Assembly (NCBI GenBank): GCA_963766195.1
Contig: CAVXYY010000005.1
Location: 930,001-994,000 of the forward strand
Reading direction: 5' to 3'
Source of the DNA: JAHEFT01 sp963766195
GTDB lineage: Bacteria; Pseudomonadota; Gammaproteobacteria; Xanthomonadales; SZUA-36
DNA: 64,000 nucleotides
Under the pieces are notes generated by a model. That model had not been told where the DNA came from. It saw only the letters and a list, made by a program, of their open reading frames with translations, and did no database searches. Shown here piece by piece: positions 25,651-35,685 of the stretch (positions are counted from its first letter, which is position 1; each line of letters opens with the position of its first letter). Both the position numbers and the translations under genes were made by a program.

Positions 25651-27924
25651 ATGATTGCTGTACCTCCCAAAAGAGCACTGCCCGATTCGGTTCGGTCCGA
25701 GCGTTTTCATTTGTGGCGTTCCCGCAAGGACCGGGTAGTTCGCTGGCTGATTGCAACCGGCGGTGTCGCGGTGATCTGGGCTGTTGTGCTGATCTTTTTC
25801 TACCTGGTATGGGTGGTTTTCCCGCTTTTTTTGCCCGCAAAGTCTGAATGGGTTGAATCCCGGCCCATGGCCGGCTGGAAAGACTCGCGGCCGGTCTATT
25901 TTTCAGTGGAAGAGCAACTCGAGGTGGGGTTGCGCCTGTCCGATGACGGAGAGGCTGAGTTTTTCAACGTACCCGCCGGGAAGCGGCTGAGCACAGTAAC
26001 ACTGCCATTCATGGACACCGGAAGGTGGGAAAAAAGCGCCGAGGCCATCGATAACAGAAGTCTTGTCGCCATCGTTTCCGATGACGCCCGCGTGTTTGTC
26101 TTTCGCCACCAGTATGAAACCAGTTTTCCAGGCGGGGTTGAATCACGGCTGATTACGCCGGTGCTGGACTTTCCTTACGGGGAGGAACCCTTGCTGTCGA
26201 TGGCGTCGTCGGAATCCGGAGAAGCAGTTGATATATCGGACCTGGCCTTTTCGGACAACGCGGATCAAACGGTGCTCGCGCTGGCGGACGTTAATGGCCG
26301 GGTGCGCGTCAATTACCTGAGGAAGTCGGAAAACCTGATGACCGGAGAGGTCGCTCTTGAACCGGAAATCAACGAAATACAATCCGGGTTTCCGCTGACT
26401 TCGCTTGCCATCAGCGGTAACCACCGCTGGCTTTACGCCGGTGACAGCGAGGGCCGGATTCATCGCTTCACGCTGCCCGGACTCGAAGTCGTGGAAAGCA
26501 TCAGCACCGGGAATTCCGGCATTACCACGCTGTCGATGCTCCTGGGCGGAATTTCCGTACTTGCCGGCGACAGCGACGGCGTCATCAGCCAGTTATTTCC
26601 GGTACGCGACGCCGACAATGAATTTCACCTGGAACGGGTTCGCCGCTTTGAAAGTACCGGCAGTGCGATCACGCAGATCATTCCGGAGCAGCGCCGCAAG
26701 GGATTTATTACCCTCGACGCGGACGAAAACCTGTCCATTTTCCACAGCACGGCAGGGCTCCTGGTCTACCAGGTCCCGATGCAGGCGGCAGGCCCCAGGG
26801 CTGTGGCCCTGGCGCCGAGGGCCAACGGTTTACTGGTCGACGGCGCCGGCGGTCAACTGGAGTTGCTCAGGATCGAAAACGAGCATCCGGAAGTGTCGTT
26901 TTCCTCACTGTGGCAAAAAGTATGGTACGAGAACTACCAGCAACCCGAGTATGTCTGGCAGTCTTCGGCCTCAACCAATGATTTCGAGTCCAAGCTGAGC
27001 CTGACACCCCTGGTTTTCGGAACGCTGAAAGCCGCCTTTTACGCGATGCTTTTCGCGATTCCCCTGGCCTTGATGGGGGCCGCTTACACGGCTTATTTCA
27101 TGTCGCCGGCGCTGCGTCAATGGGTCAAGCCCGGTATCGAGGTAATGGCTGCTCTGCCCACGGTGATCCTGGGCTTCCTGGCCGGGCTGTGGTTCGCGCC
27201 GTGGGTGGAAGAGCACCTAGCGGATCTTTTCCTGATGCTGCTTTTGATTCCCCCCGGCCTGCTGTTGTTTTCCTGGCTGTGGCACCGTTTTGACCTGGAC
27301 GCAAAACTTCACGTTCCGGAAGGCTGGGAGCCGGTGTTGCTGGTGCCCGCGCTGATATTGATGGCTGTGTTGGCAACGGGACTCGCCGAGCCGGTCCAGG
27401 CCGTGTTTTTCGACGGTGACCTGCGTGACTGGCTGAGCCACACGGCGGGGATTTCCTATGATCAGCGTAACGCGCTCGTGGTCGGCTGCGCGATGGGCTT
27501 CGCGGTTATTCCCACCATTTTCTCCATCGCTGAAGATGCGGTATTCGGGGTTCCGGAATCGCTGTCGAACGGATCCCTGGCCCTGGGCGCCACCCCGTGG
27601 CAAACCCTGGTCTTCGTTATTCTTCCGACGGCGAGCCCGGGCATATTTTCCGCCTTGATGATCGGCCTCGGTCGGGCGGTCGGTGAGACCATGATCGTTC
27701 TCATGGCGACGGGCAATACGCCGGTGATGGACTGGAACCTGTTCGAGGGGATGAGAACCCTCGCGGCCAATATCGCCGTTGAAATGCCCGAGTCCGAGGT
27801 CAACAGTACCCACTATCGCGTGTTGTTTCTTGCGGCGCTGGTTTTATTCATGTTCACGTTCGTTGTGAACACCGGCGCTGAACTGATTCGCCAGCGCCTG
27901 CGCGAAAAGTACAGTTCACTGTGA
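25651..27924 (+). CDS. pstC: Phosphate ABC transporter permease PstC, long form
   Basis: At 757 residues this is more than twice the E. coli PstC length. One transmembrane helix (residues about 32-60) is followed by a periplasmic domain of about 380 residues with WD40/beta-propeller-like blades (LAISGNHRWLYAGDSEGRI; LSMLLGGISVLAGDSDGVI). The permease domain starts near residue 455 (LVFGTLKAAFYAMLFAIPLALMG, quoted as GTLKAAFYAML) and has the coupling motif LSNGSLALGATPWQTL and GRAVGETMIVLM. The long form is known in Pseudomonas and Vibrio relatives. ATG 25651 lacks a ribosome-binding site and coincides with the predicted start of transcription; TTG near 25712 is an alternative start. A Pho box controls it. 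Confidence 0.95.
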   Translation: MIAVPPKRALPDSVRSERFHLWRSRKDRVVRWLIATGGVAVIWAVVLIFFYLVWVVFPLFLPAKSEWVESRPMAGWKDSRPVYFSVEEQLEVGLRLSDDGEAEFFNVPAGKRLSTVTLPFMDTGRWEKSAEAIDNRSLVAIVSDDARVFVFRHQYETSFPGGVESRLITPVLDFPYGEEPLLSMASSESGEAVDISDLAFSDNADQTVLALADVNGRVRVNYLRKSENLMTGEVALEPEINEIQSGFPLTSLAISGNHRWLYAGDSEGRIHRFTLPGLEVVESISTGNSGITTLSMLLGGISVLAGDSDGVISQLFPVRDADNEFHLERVRRFESTGSAITQIIPEQRRKGFITLDADENLSIFHSTAGLLVYQVPMQAAGPRAVALAPRANGLLVDGAGGQLELLRIENEHPEVSFSSLWQKVWYENYQQPEYVWQSSASTNDFESKLSLTPLVFGTLKAAFYAMLFAIPLALMGAAYTAYFMSPALRQWVKPGIEVMAALPTVILGFLAGLWFAPWVEEHLADLFLMLLLIPPGLLLFSWLWHRFDLDAKLHVPEGWEPVLLVPALILMAVLATGLAEPVQAVFFDGDLRDWLSHTAGISYDQRNALVVGCAMGFAVIPTIFSIAEDAVFGVPESLSNGSLALGATPWQTLVFVILPTASPGIFSALMIGLGRAVGETMIVLMATGNTPVMDWNLFEGMRTLAANIAVEMPESEVNSTHYRVLFLAALVLFMFTFVVNTGAELIRQRLREKYSSL

Positions 27925-27934
27925 GCCAGGGCCT

Positions 27935-29593
27935 GTGACTTCCTTACAAACATGGACAAAAAGCGGCACGCCCTGGGTTTGGCTTAACGCATCTGCAGTC
28001 AGCGTCAGCCTGCTGCTGGTGATCGGATTGCTCGGCCTGATTGGCGTGCGTGGTATGGCGCACTTCTGGCCTGCCCCGGTGCTTGAAATTACCTACCTGG
28101 AACAGGACGGCCGGAGCGTCGTATTGGCCGGCCAGGTCCGGGAGCGCGAGGATGTGCACGCGGCGCGGATCACGGAGTCGGGGATCGAAGTCGGCCCGGG
28201 TGTAACCAGCGTCGAGCGGATACTGCTGAAAACCGGCAACCGGGAACTGAACGGCGTGGACTTTCGCTGGATTCTTGAGCCCGGGATCCGGAAACAGAGC
28301 GCGCCGTTGAGCATCGCCGTGCTCGAACGGGAGGAGTGGGGTGCGTTCTTCGGCCGGGTCATCGGGCTCAAGGTCGCGGGGGAGTTGCAAAACAGCCGCG
28401 ACGTCTGGTCCGATTTCCAGGCCAGGCTCGATGAAACAGCCGCATTACGGGACCGGATCAAGGAACTGGAGCGGGATGACATCGGCCGGATCAATTACCG
28501 GCTGGAGCACTTGCGCCTGGAAGAACGAAAGCTGCAACTGAAGAACATCACCGAGCCCTCGCGCTACGCGGCCTTGCAAACCGAAAGGCAGCAGCTTGAA
28601 CAGGAATACCAGGAACTCGAGCAAAAGCTGTTTTCGCTGCACGAAGAAATTCGACGGGATTCGGTCATCGTCCAGACCAGCGACGGCGAGGAACATGAAC
28701 TCGAATTGGCTTCGATTATCGACGCATGGAAGCCCAACGCGCTCAGCATGCCTGAAAAGATTGGCCATTTCTTCAAAAAAATCTGGTCATTCATCGTTGA
28801 CGATCCGCGCGAGGCCAATACCGAGGGAGGTATTTACCCGGCCATTTTCGGAACCATCCTGATGGTGCTGCTGATGACCGTCGTGGTAACGCCTTTTGGT
28901 GTGATTGCCGGCGTGTACCTGAAGGAATACGCGAAGCAGGGCTTGCTGACCCGCACGATAAGAATCGCGGTCAACAATCTCGCAGGCGTTCCATCCATCG
29001 TGTACGGCGTATTCGGACTGGGCTTTTTCGTGTACACGCTTGGCGGCAACATCGACAAGCTGTTTTTTGAAGCGGCCCTGCCATCACCTACCTTCGGCAC
29101 CGGAGGTCTGTTCTGGGCTTCCCTGACCCTGGCCCTGTTAACACTGCCGGTGGTTATCGTGTCGACCGAGGAAGGTCTCTCCCGCATTCCGAGATCGATC
29201 CGCGAAGGCAGCCTGGCGCTTGGCGCAACCCAATGGGAAACGCTGTGGCGCACGGTCATTCCCATGGCCAGTCCCGGCATCATGACGGGGTTGATCCTGG
29301 CGGTGGCCAGGGCAGCCGGTGAAGTTGCGCCTTTGATGCTGGTCGGCGTGGTAAAACTCGCACCTTCGCTGCCGCTGGACGGGAACTATCCTTTCCTGCA
29401 CCTGGAAAGAAAATTCATGCACCTGGGCTTTCATATCTATGATGTCGGTTTCCAGAGCCCGAACGTGGAGGCCGCCAGGCCGCTGGTTTACGCCACGGCC
29501 TTGTTACTGGTCCTGGTGATACTCTTACTCAACATGCTGGCCATCCACGTCCGTAACAGCCTGCGTGAAAAATACAAAGGACTCGAAACGTGA
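27935..29593 (+). CDS. pstA: Phosphate ABC transporter permease PstA, long form
   Basis: This 552-residue permease has a first membrane helix near residues 18-40, a periplasmic domain of about 230 residues including a long charged coiled coil (LEHLRLEERKLQLKNI; ERQQLEQEYQELEQKLFSL), then the MetI-like permease region (IFGTILMVLLMTVVVTPFG; SIREGSLALGATQWETLWR coupling motif). E. coli PstA is about 296 residues. The insert in both permeases suggests they build a joint periplasmic module above the channel (inference). Starts at GTG 27935. The stop overlaps pstB by 4 bp. Confidence 0.94.
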   Translation: MTSLQTWTKSGTPWVWLNASAVSVSLLLVIGLLGLIGVRGMAHFWPAPVLEITYLEQDGRSVVLAGQVREREDVHAARITESGIEVGPGVTSVERILLKTGNRELNGVDFRWILEPGIRKQSAPLSIAVLEREEWGAFFGRVIGLKVAGELQNSRDVWSDFQARLDETAALRDRIKELERDDIGRINYRLEHLRLEERKLQLKNITEPSRYAALQTERQQLEQEYQELEQKLFSLHEEIRRDSVIVQTSDGEEHELELASIIDAWKPNALSMPEKIGHFFKKIWSFIVDDPREANTEGGIYPAIFGTILMVLLMTVVVTPFGVIAGVYLKEYAKQGLLTRTIRIAVNNLAGVPSIVYGVFGLGFFVYTLGGNIDKLFFEAALPSPTFGTGGLFWASLTLALLTLPVVIVSTEEGLSRIPRSIREGSLALGATQWETLWRTVIPMASPGIMTGLILAVARAAGEVAPLMLVGVVKLAPSLPLDGNYPFLHLERKFMHLGFHIYDVGFQSPNVEAARPLVYATALLLVLVILLLNMLAIHVRNSLREKYKGLET

Positions 29594-30417
29594 ACGATTC
29601 GAACCAACTGCCCCTGGAATCACCGGCCGGTCAGCAGGCACACGTCAACCCGGCGTCAGGCCATTCTGCTTCGGTGCAGGTGAGAAAACTCAACCTGTTC
29701 TATGACCGGGTGCAGGCCTTGAAGAATATCAACCTGGATATACCGGACCGCCAGGTCACGGCGTTTATCGGCCCGAGCGGCTGCGGCAAGTCAACCCTGC
29801 TGCGTTGCTTCAACCGGATGAATGACCTGATCGTCAACTGCCGGACCGAGGGCAAGATTTTTATCGATGACAGGAATATCCTGAAGAAGTCGGTCGACGT
29901 CGCCGAGTTGAGAAGGTGGGTCGGGATGGTGTTCCAGAAGCCCAACCCCTTTCCGAAGTCGATATACGAGAACGTGGCCTATGGCCTGAGAATCCAGGGA
30001 ATCAACAAGCGCAGGGTGCTGGATGAAACAGTCGAGTGGGCGCTCAATGGCGCCGCGCTGTGGGACGAAGTCAAGGACCGGCTCAAAGAGCCCGCGTTCG
30101 GCCTTTCGGGCGGTCAGCAGCAGAGGCTGGTGATCGCAAGGGCCATTGCGGTCCAGCCCAAGGTCATCCTGCTGGATGAACCCTGCTCGGCGCTGGATCC
30201 CATCAGTACGCTGAAGGTGGAAGAGTTGATTCACGAACTGAAGCAGCAATACACGATCATCATGGTCACGCACAACATGCAGCAGGCGGCCCGGGTATCC
30301 GATAAAACGGCTTTCATGTACCTGGGTGAGATGGTTGAGTACGGGGACACCGACTCGATATTCACCAACCCGTCAAAGAAACAGACCGAAGATTACATAA
30401 CCGGCCGCTACGGATGA
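29590..30417 (+). CDS. pstB: Phosphate ABC transporter ATP-binding protein PstB
   Basis: This 275-residue ATPase energises PstCA. Walker A is GPSGCGKSTLL, the signature FGLSGGQQQRLVIARAIA, Walker B VILLDEPCSALDP, and the switch His lies in VTHNMQQAARV. VRKLNLFYDRVQALKNINLDI is the standard PstB opening after a 30-residue variable N-terminus. GTG 29590 overlaps the pstA stop. It is also part of the Pst-PhoU-PhoR signalling complex that holds PhoB inactive when phosphate is plentiful. Confidence 0.97.
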   Translation: MNDSNQLPLESPAGQQAHVNPASGHSASVQVRKLNLFYDRVQALKNINLDIPDRQVTAFIGPSGCGKSTLLRCFNRMNDLIVNCRTEGKIFIDDRNILKKSVDVAELRRWVGMVFQKPNPFPKSIYENVAYGLRIQGINKRRVLDETVEWALNGAALWDEVKDRLKEPAFGLSGGQQQRLVIARAIAVQPKVILLDEPCSALDPISTLKVEELIHELKQQYTIIMVTHNMQQAARVSDKTAFMYLGEMVEYGDTDSIFTNPSKKQTEDYITGRYG

Positions 30418-30431
30418 GCAGGAGTAAATAC

Positions 30432-31154
30432 ATGGACAACCTGAACCTGGGTCAACACATTTCGCAGCAATACAACGAAGAACTGGAAGACGTTCGCAAC
30501 AAGGTTTTGTTGATGGGCGGAGTTGTCGAGGAACAACTGACCAAGGCGCTCAAAGCGCTGGTCGAGGGTGACACCGTTCTTGCCGCCGAGGTTGAAGCCA
30601 ACGATTACCGGGTGAACGCGCTGGAAGTCGAGATTGACGAGGAATGCACGCGAATTGTTGCGAGGCGCCAACCCGCAGCTTCAGATTTGCGGCTGGTCAT
30701 GGCCGTGATCAAAACCATCACGGACCTTGAACGCATCGGTGACGAGGCCAAGCGGGTCGCGAAGATGGTCCAGGACGAACTGAGTGGCACCATGACCTCG
30801 GATATCCGGAATGAATTGGAGCACATGGGTTCGCTGGTGCGGGAAATGCTGCGCATGGTGCTTGATTCGTTCGCCCGCACCGACGTCAAAAGCGCCGTCA
30901 AAACAGCCCGTTTCGACAGCAAGATCGATACCAAGTATGTTTCAATCACCCGTCAGCTGATGACGTACATGGCGCAGGATCCCAAATCCATCCCCCAGAT
31001 TCTGAACATTCTGTGGGCAGCCAGGGCGATGGAGCGGATGGGCGACCGGTGTGAAAATATTGCCGAGTACATCTTCTACCTGGTGCACGGGCGCAGTATT
31101 CGCCACACATCCAAGGACAAGAAAACCATCAAGAAATTGTCCCGGCACGACTAG
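30432..31154 (+). CDS. phoU: Phosphate signalling regulator PhoU
   Basis: This is a protein of 240 residues with two PhoU three-helix repeats; metal-cluster motifs ELEDVRNKVLLMGGVVEEQ, KTITDLERIGDEAKRVAKM and AARAMERMGDRCENIAEYI are seen (each within length limits). PhoU links Pst transport to inhibition of the PhoR kinase. ATG 30432 is chosen because AGGAG lies 7 bases before it; an in-frame ATG at 30414 overlaps the pstB stop and adds six residues. It closes the pstCAB-phoU operon, and a palindrome-bounded element begins at its stop codon. Confidence 0.95.
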   Translation: MDNLNLGQHISQQYNEELEDVRNKVLLMGGVVEEQLTKALKALVEGDTVLAAEVEANDYRVNALEVEIDEECTRIVARRQPAASDLRLVMAVIKTITDLERIGDEAKRVAKMVQDELSGTMTSDIRNELEHMGSLVREMLRMVLDSFARTDVKSAVKTARFDSKIDTKYVSITRQLMTYMAQDPKSIPQILNILWAARAMERMGDRCENIAEYIFYLVHGRSIRHTSKDKKTIKKLSRHD

Positions 31155-31337
31155 CGGCCTGTAACAGCCAAGTCGGAAGCACCTCACTCGGCCTGCTGGC
31201 GCCTGGCTTGGTCTTCACTCGGCCGATAGCTATGGCTATCAACCTCGTTCCAGACCGGCGTCAGCCACCACCATTCCTTCGCGATCCCTCTTCCGCTTTG
31301 ACTGTTACAGGCCACTAGTGGGCTGTTACAGCCCACT
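31153..31337. repeat. MITE-like intergenic element with 15-bp terminal inverted repeats
   Basis: AGCGGCCTGTAACAG at 31153-31167, starting in the phoU stop codon, is matched in inverted form by CTGTTACAGGCCACT at 31302-31316 (14 of 15). An adjacent perfect palindrome AGTGGGCTG-TTA-CAGCCCACT (31317-31337) repeats the same theme. The interior has a GATAGC-TATG-GCTATC hairpin near 31225. It fills the gap between phoU and the TonB receptor and could act as a terminator for both. No convincing gene lies inside. Confidence 0.55.
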
Positions 31338-31365
31338 GGATCGTCTATTGAACCAGGGGCTTTGG

Positions 31366-34300
31366 TCAGAACGACCACTCGATCGCGGCCGCATATTCAC
31401 GGCCAACGGTAAAACTCCTGCGTGTTTCGCCACCCTGGGTGATCTGAACCTCCGGATTCAGCAGGTTCCTGGCCCGGAACTTGAACTTCCAGTGCTCCCT
31501 GAATTTCTGCGCGTAGACAAAGTCCAGCGAGGGTTGCGGCTGCTGGTAAATATCCGGCGCGCCGTTGGTGCCGACATCGACGATACGCTTGCCGAAAACG
31601 TTGAACACCAGGGCGGTGTTGATTCCGCGATCGAGGTCGTCGTACCCCAGCTGGAAGTTGAAAACGTAGGGCGACTGGCCCTGCAGCGGGCGTGAATCGG
31701 AGGTCTGAACCGCAGCGTTCTGCTCGGACAGCTGGATGGTCGAATCAATCCAGGCGTAGTTTGTGCTGACGTACCAGTTTGACCACCACTCGGGTGTTCC
31801 CCACCAATTACCCATGAACCCGAGGGTCTTGTACAGTTCAAATTCGACGCCGAAATTCTCAGCGGATTGGGCGTTTGAGAACGTGGTGATCTGCGACGCT
31901 CCGGCCAGTACCACGGTCTCGATGGGATCGGTGAAATCTTTGTAGAAAGCCCCCAGCGAAACAAACTCCCCCTGGTTGAAATACCAGTCCCATCTCAGGT
32001 CATAGTTCTTGAGGTATGCCGGGACCAGGTTTGGATTGCCTTTTACCAGGCGGTCCAGCAACGGGTCCTTGAACAGGGCCTCCGAGAGCTCCTTGAAATC
32101 CGGGCGGTTGGTCGTTTCGCCATATGCCGCGCGGACCTGGTGGTTGCCGAAAATCAGCGTGGCCGAGTAGGCCGGGAAGTCATCGTCCGTATTCAGCTGT
32201 GATGAAATCGGGTTGCGATCGGGATCGAACTGGTCGAAAGTCGTCACCGACTGGTCGGATTTTTCATTGCGGACGCCAGCGCCCAGGCGTAGCCATTCAT
32301 CATAATCCAGGTCGACTGCGATGTAGCGGGATTTGATGGTCTGCTCAGCGGTGTAGGCATCGGTGGTGTTACTGACTTCGTTGATCTGCCAGCCCCGCGG
32401 TTGGATGGTCTCGTCGAAGATGATGAAATCAGGATTCGGGTTCCTTCTGAGGTCTACATTTCCCGAGACCGGCCCTTTTGAAATGAAAGCAAAGCGGCGG
32501 ATGGCGGAATTCCGGTCGCGGGTCACATTCCCGGCTCCGGCGCGCAGGGACAGATCGGCCTTTTGCCAGAACAGCAGGGGCTGGACCAGGTTGATGTTCC
32601 AGTCCGTGCTGTTGTCCTTCAGGTTTCCCCAGCGGCGCTGGTTGCTGTCATTGCGCAGGGAAAATATCAGATCATCTTCCTGTGGCGTCAGCGTGTCCGG
32701 ATCATATCGATAGGTGCGGGTATCGGGTTCGGAAGTTTTCGCCGTGGCGTCCGTGTAGTTCCAATTCCAGGACATGTCCCAGAGCTGTGGAATGGTGTGT
32801 TCACCCAGCAGCTGGTTGACCATCATCTGGCGCTCCAGCCACTCCAGTTCGGTGAACTGCACGTCGCCGCCTTCCGCGTCCTTGTTGAAGCCCTGTTGGC
32901 GCTGCGTATGGTCGATGGTTGAACGCAGCAACATCCAGTTATAGGTCAGCCGGTTGTTGTCACCGATTTGTGCGCCGAGCGTGAAGAATCCGCTGAGATC
33001 AATTTTCCGGTCGGTGATGAAATAGTTGTAGTCATTTTGCGGAACCAGCGCGCCACCTCCACCGACAACATAATCCGTGCGTTGCTGAATGGTGGTCAGC
33101 CACTTGTCGTCGTATTCCATTGCAGCGAGGAATCCGAGGGTGACTTTATCGGAAACTTCGAACAGGTTGCCACCGGCAATGTTGCCGCCGACGTTGGGCG
33201 GCGCTTCGTCGGTCACGACGTTGTAGTTCACCGGCAGGGATTGCCCGATCAACTCCAGTTCTTCCGGCGTGTAGCCCTCACCGGTAAAGCGGTTATATTC
33301 CCTGACTTCGGTGCCGCCGGCGCTCGCGGCTGCCAGCAGTTCGGACTCGTCGCGGGTCCCGTCATCATAGCCGGTCCAGTCCCACTTGCCGCCGCGGTAA
33401 TTCAGCCCCTCTTTTCCCGTGGTCTGGTCGTTGTATCCCATACCCACTTCCACCTTGAAGAAGGCAGCTTCCGGGATGCTCTTGGTTCGAAGCTGGATGG
33501 AGCCACCGCCGAACTCGGCAGGCATTTCCGGCGTGTAACTTTTCTGTACCGCGATGCTGTCAATGATGCTGGCCGGGAACAGGTCCAGCGGAACCACCCT
33601 GCGTGTCGGGTCCGGGCTGGGTACATTGGCGCCATTGAGCAGGGTGCTTGAGTAGCGTTCCCCGAGTCCCCGCACGAAAATGAACTGTCCACCGACCAGG
33701 GTAAGGCCGGTGACACGCCTCAACGCCCCTGCCGCGTCACTGTCGCCGGCCCTGGAGATCTGCTCGGAACCCAGGATATTGGCGACGGCGATATCTTCCC
33801 GGCGCTCTTCGAGCACCGATGCCAGGCTGCCCGAGATGTGGGGAACGATGACCACGAATTCCGGTAACTCCGAGCCTGCCGGGGTCAATTCCAGTTCCAG
33901 CGATACGCTGCTCCCCGAAGGGCACTTCGATATTGTCCCGGGTCAGCGTATTGAATCCCGAATGAAGGACGGAAACTGAACGCAAACCGGATGGCGCTTC
34001 GGCGATAAAACGGCCGTCCTTATCACTGCGAATGTCGTCGGAGACTCCGCTGATATAGATCCGCGCGCCTTCCACGGGACCGCCGCCGTCGGCGCTGATC
34101 AGGCGTCCTTCGATAACGCCGGGCGGCTGCCCGGAATCCTGCTCGATCGTCGCTGTTCCGGCTTCCGGGATTGCCGGGTTTGACGATTCGACATCGTAAA
34201 TGGCGGATCCGCCGCCGGTTACGTCTATGATCCACTGGCTCACTTCGTCCTGCACGGTCAGTACTTGCTGCTCATGCACGACCGAGTCCTGCAGCCGTAA

Positions 34301-34519
34301 CTCGATGTAGTGAATGCCGGGGGTCAAATGCACTTCGGCCATGCCGCTGGCGTTGCTTAGCGTGAGCAGCTCATCGTCCACCAGGACTTCGATTCCGCTG
34401 ACCGGCGATCCATTGTTGAAAACGTACATGGTCAGCTGTGAATCCTGTGCCAACGCACTGGGCACCGGCAACAGAAGCAGGCCAAGGGCAATGATCAAAA
34501 AGCCGGTGATCCTGTCCAT
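31366..34519 (-). CDS. TonB-dependent receptor with N-terminal regulatory-like domains, one frameshift
   Basis: This is a large outer-membrane receptor of about 1050 residues. After a signal peptide (LIIALGLLLLPVPSALAQ) come two carboxypeptidase-regulatory-like domains (GSPVSGIEVLVDDE; VIEGRLISADGGGPVEGARI), then the plug (SEQISRAGDSDAAGALRRVTG, cited as AGDSDAAGALRRV; FVRGLGERYSSTLLNG; PEMPAEFGGGSIQL) and a 22-strand-type barrel ending in EWSF. The frame breaks near 33915 in a GGGG run; removal of one G gives PFGSSVSLELELTPAG. It is the last gene of an operon with its own TonB, ExbB and ExbD and a PhoB-type promoter. The substrate is probably a phosphorus source; this is inferred from regulation only. 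Confidence 0.9.
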
Positions 34520-35673
34520 CACAGGCATTTCCAGCTTTCAGCAGTGCAGTCCTGGATGGCGCGCCGGAGCTCCGCAGCCTTGCGGAACAAATCCGGCCGA
34601 TTCAGTGCGGCGAGCTGCTTTTCGGCCGCCGGAAACTCACCCGTTTTGAACAGCGCATAGGCAATGGCGTAGCGGATGTCCTCGTCTTCCAGCAGTCCGA
34701 CTCGCGTCAGGGGCAACTCCATCGCGGCGGCTTGTTCGAACCGGCCCATTTCCAGGTAGAGGGCAAGGCGCTGGCGCAGCTTTTCAGGCTGATTGCTCAA
34801 TTGTGTGTTCAGTGACAACGCCCGGAATGTCTGGCCTGAACGGCGGTAGAGTTCGGCTGCTTCGGCCATCAAGGCGGGATCCAGCAAGGCGGCCTGGTAC
34901 AGCAGATCGGCAGCAACGCTCAACTGATCGCGTTCGATGTAGACATGCGCCAGTACCTTTTTCACGTCCGGCGAATCCGGAAAATTCAGCTGGGCCTGCT
35001 CCAGGAACACGGCCGCCTCATCGAGATCGCCACTGGCTCTCAGCGCGTTTCCCAACGCGATGTAGTCTTCCAGTTTACCTTCGGTCTGCTCCAGGTACTG
35101 CCGCCCCAGTTCAGCGGCCCTTTGAAACAGGCCGATATCGATCAGGTAGAAAACTTTGCGGCGCAGGAAAGAGGCGTCTGCCGGAAACACCTGCTCGGCC
35201 TGTTCCAGCGTTGCAATGGCGGCGACTTTTTCATTCATCAGCCAGTAGCACTGGGCTTTCATGTGATAAACCGAGGGGATTCGTTCCACCGCCGCGCCTG
35301 CAAGTTCCAGCGCCTCGACGGTTGCCGGGTAGTCCTCGAGCTGGTAGTTGACCTGGGCCAGGTAAATGTAAACCACCGCTTCAGCACCACCGGTTTGAAC
35401 GGCACTCAGAAGGGCGTCGCGCGCGGGTTCCGGTTCGTTGCGCCGCATATGGGTCATTCCCCTCAGCGTGTAATATTGCACCCGGTCGACGTTTTCCTCA
35501 GCCGGGTCCACCTGGTCCAGCGCAACGATGGCCCGGTCCAGGTTGCCGTCGCGCAGCATCAGGGAAGCCAACGCCAGGTAGTCGACGTCCTCGTCAACCT
35601 TTTTTTCTTTTGCGCCCACCGGCAATGTGATGGCCAGGCTCAACAACAGGAGGAAAACAAGAATCGGTTTCAT
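34519..35673 (-). CDS. Periplasmic TPR protein of TonB operon
   Basis: This 384-residue protein has a signal peptide (ILVFLLLLSLAITLPVGA) and about eight TPR-like helix pairs (LALASLMLRDGNLDRAIVAL; YTLRGMTHMRRNEPEPARDAL; LGNALRASGDLDEAAVFLEQA, each quoted in part). Such TPR proteins regularly sit between tonB and the receptor gene in the DUF3450/TtpC type of TonB cluster and may aid assembly of the energy complex. The stop overlaps the receptor start (TGATG), pointing to coupled translation. The exact role is not known. Confidence 0.86.
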   Translation of the reverse strand: MKPILVFLLLLSLAITLPVGAKEKKVDEDVDYLALASLMLRDGNLDRAIVALDQVDPAEENVDRVQYYTLRGMTHMRRNEPEPARDALLSAVQTGGAEAVVYIYLAQVNYQLEDYPATVEALELAGAAVERIPSVYHMKAQCYWLMNEKVAAIATLEQAEQVFPADASFLRRKVFYLIDIGLFQRAAELGRQYLEQTEGKLEDYIALGNALRASGDLDEAAVFLEQAQLNFPDSPDVKKVLAHVYIERDQLSVAADLLYQAALLDPALMAEAAELYRRSGQTFRALSLNTQLSNQPEKLRQRLALYLEMGRFEQAAAMELPLTRVGLLEDEDIRYAIAYALFKTGEFPAAEKQLAALNRPDLFRKAAELRRAIQDCTAESWKCL

Positions 35674-35685
35674 AGGTTATGCCGG

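Noticed and set aside
31184..31378. 64-residue frame inside the palindromic element
   Set aside because: No start context and it runs through the inverted repeats; better explained as part of the repeat.
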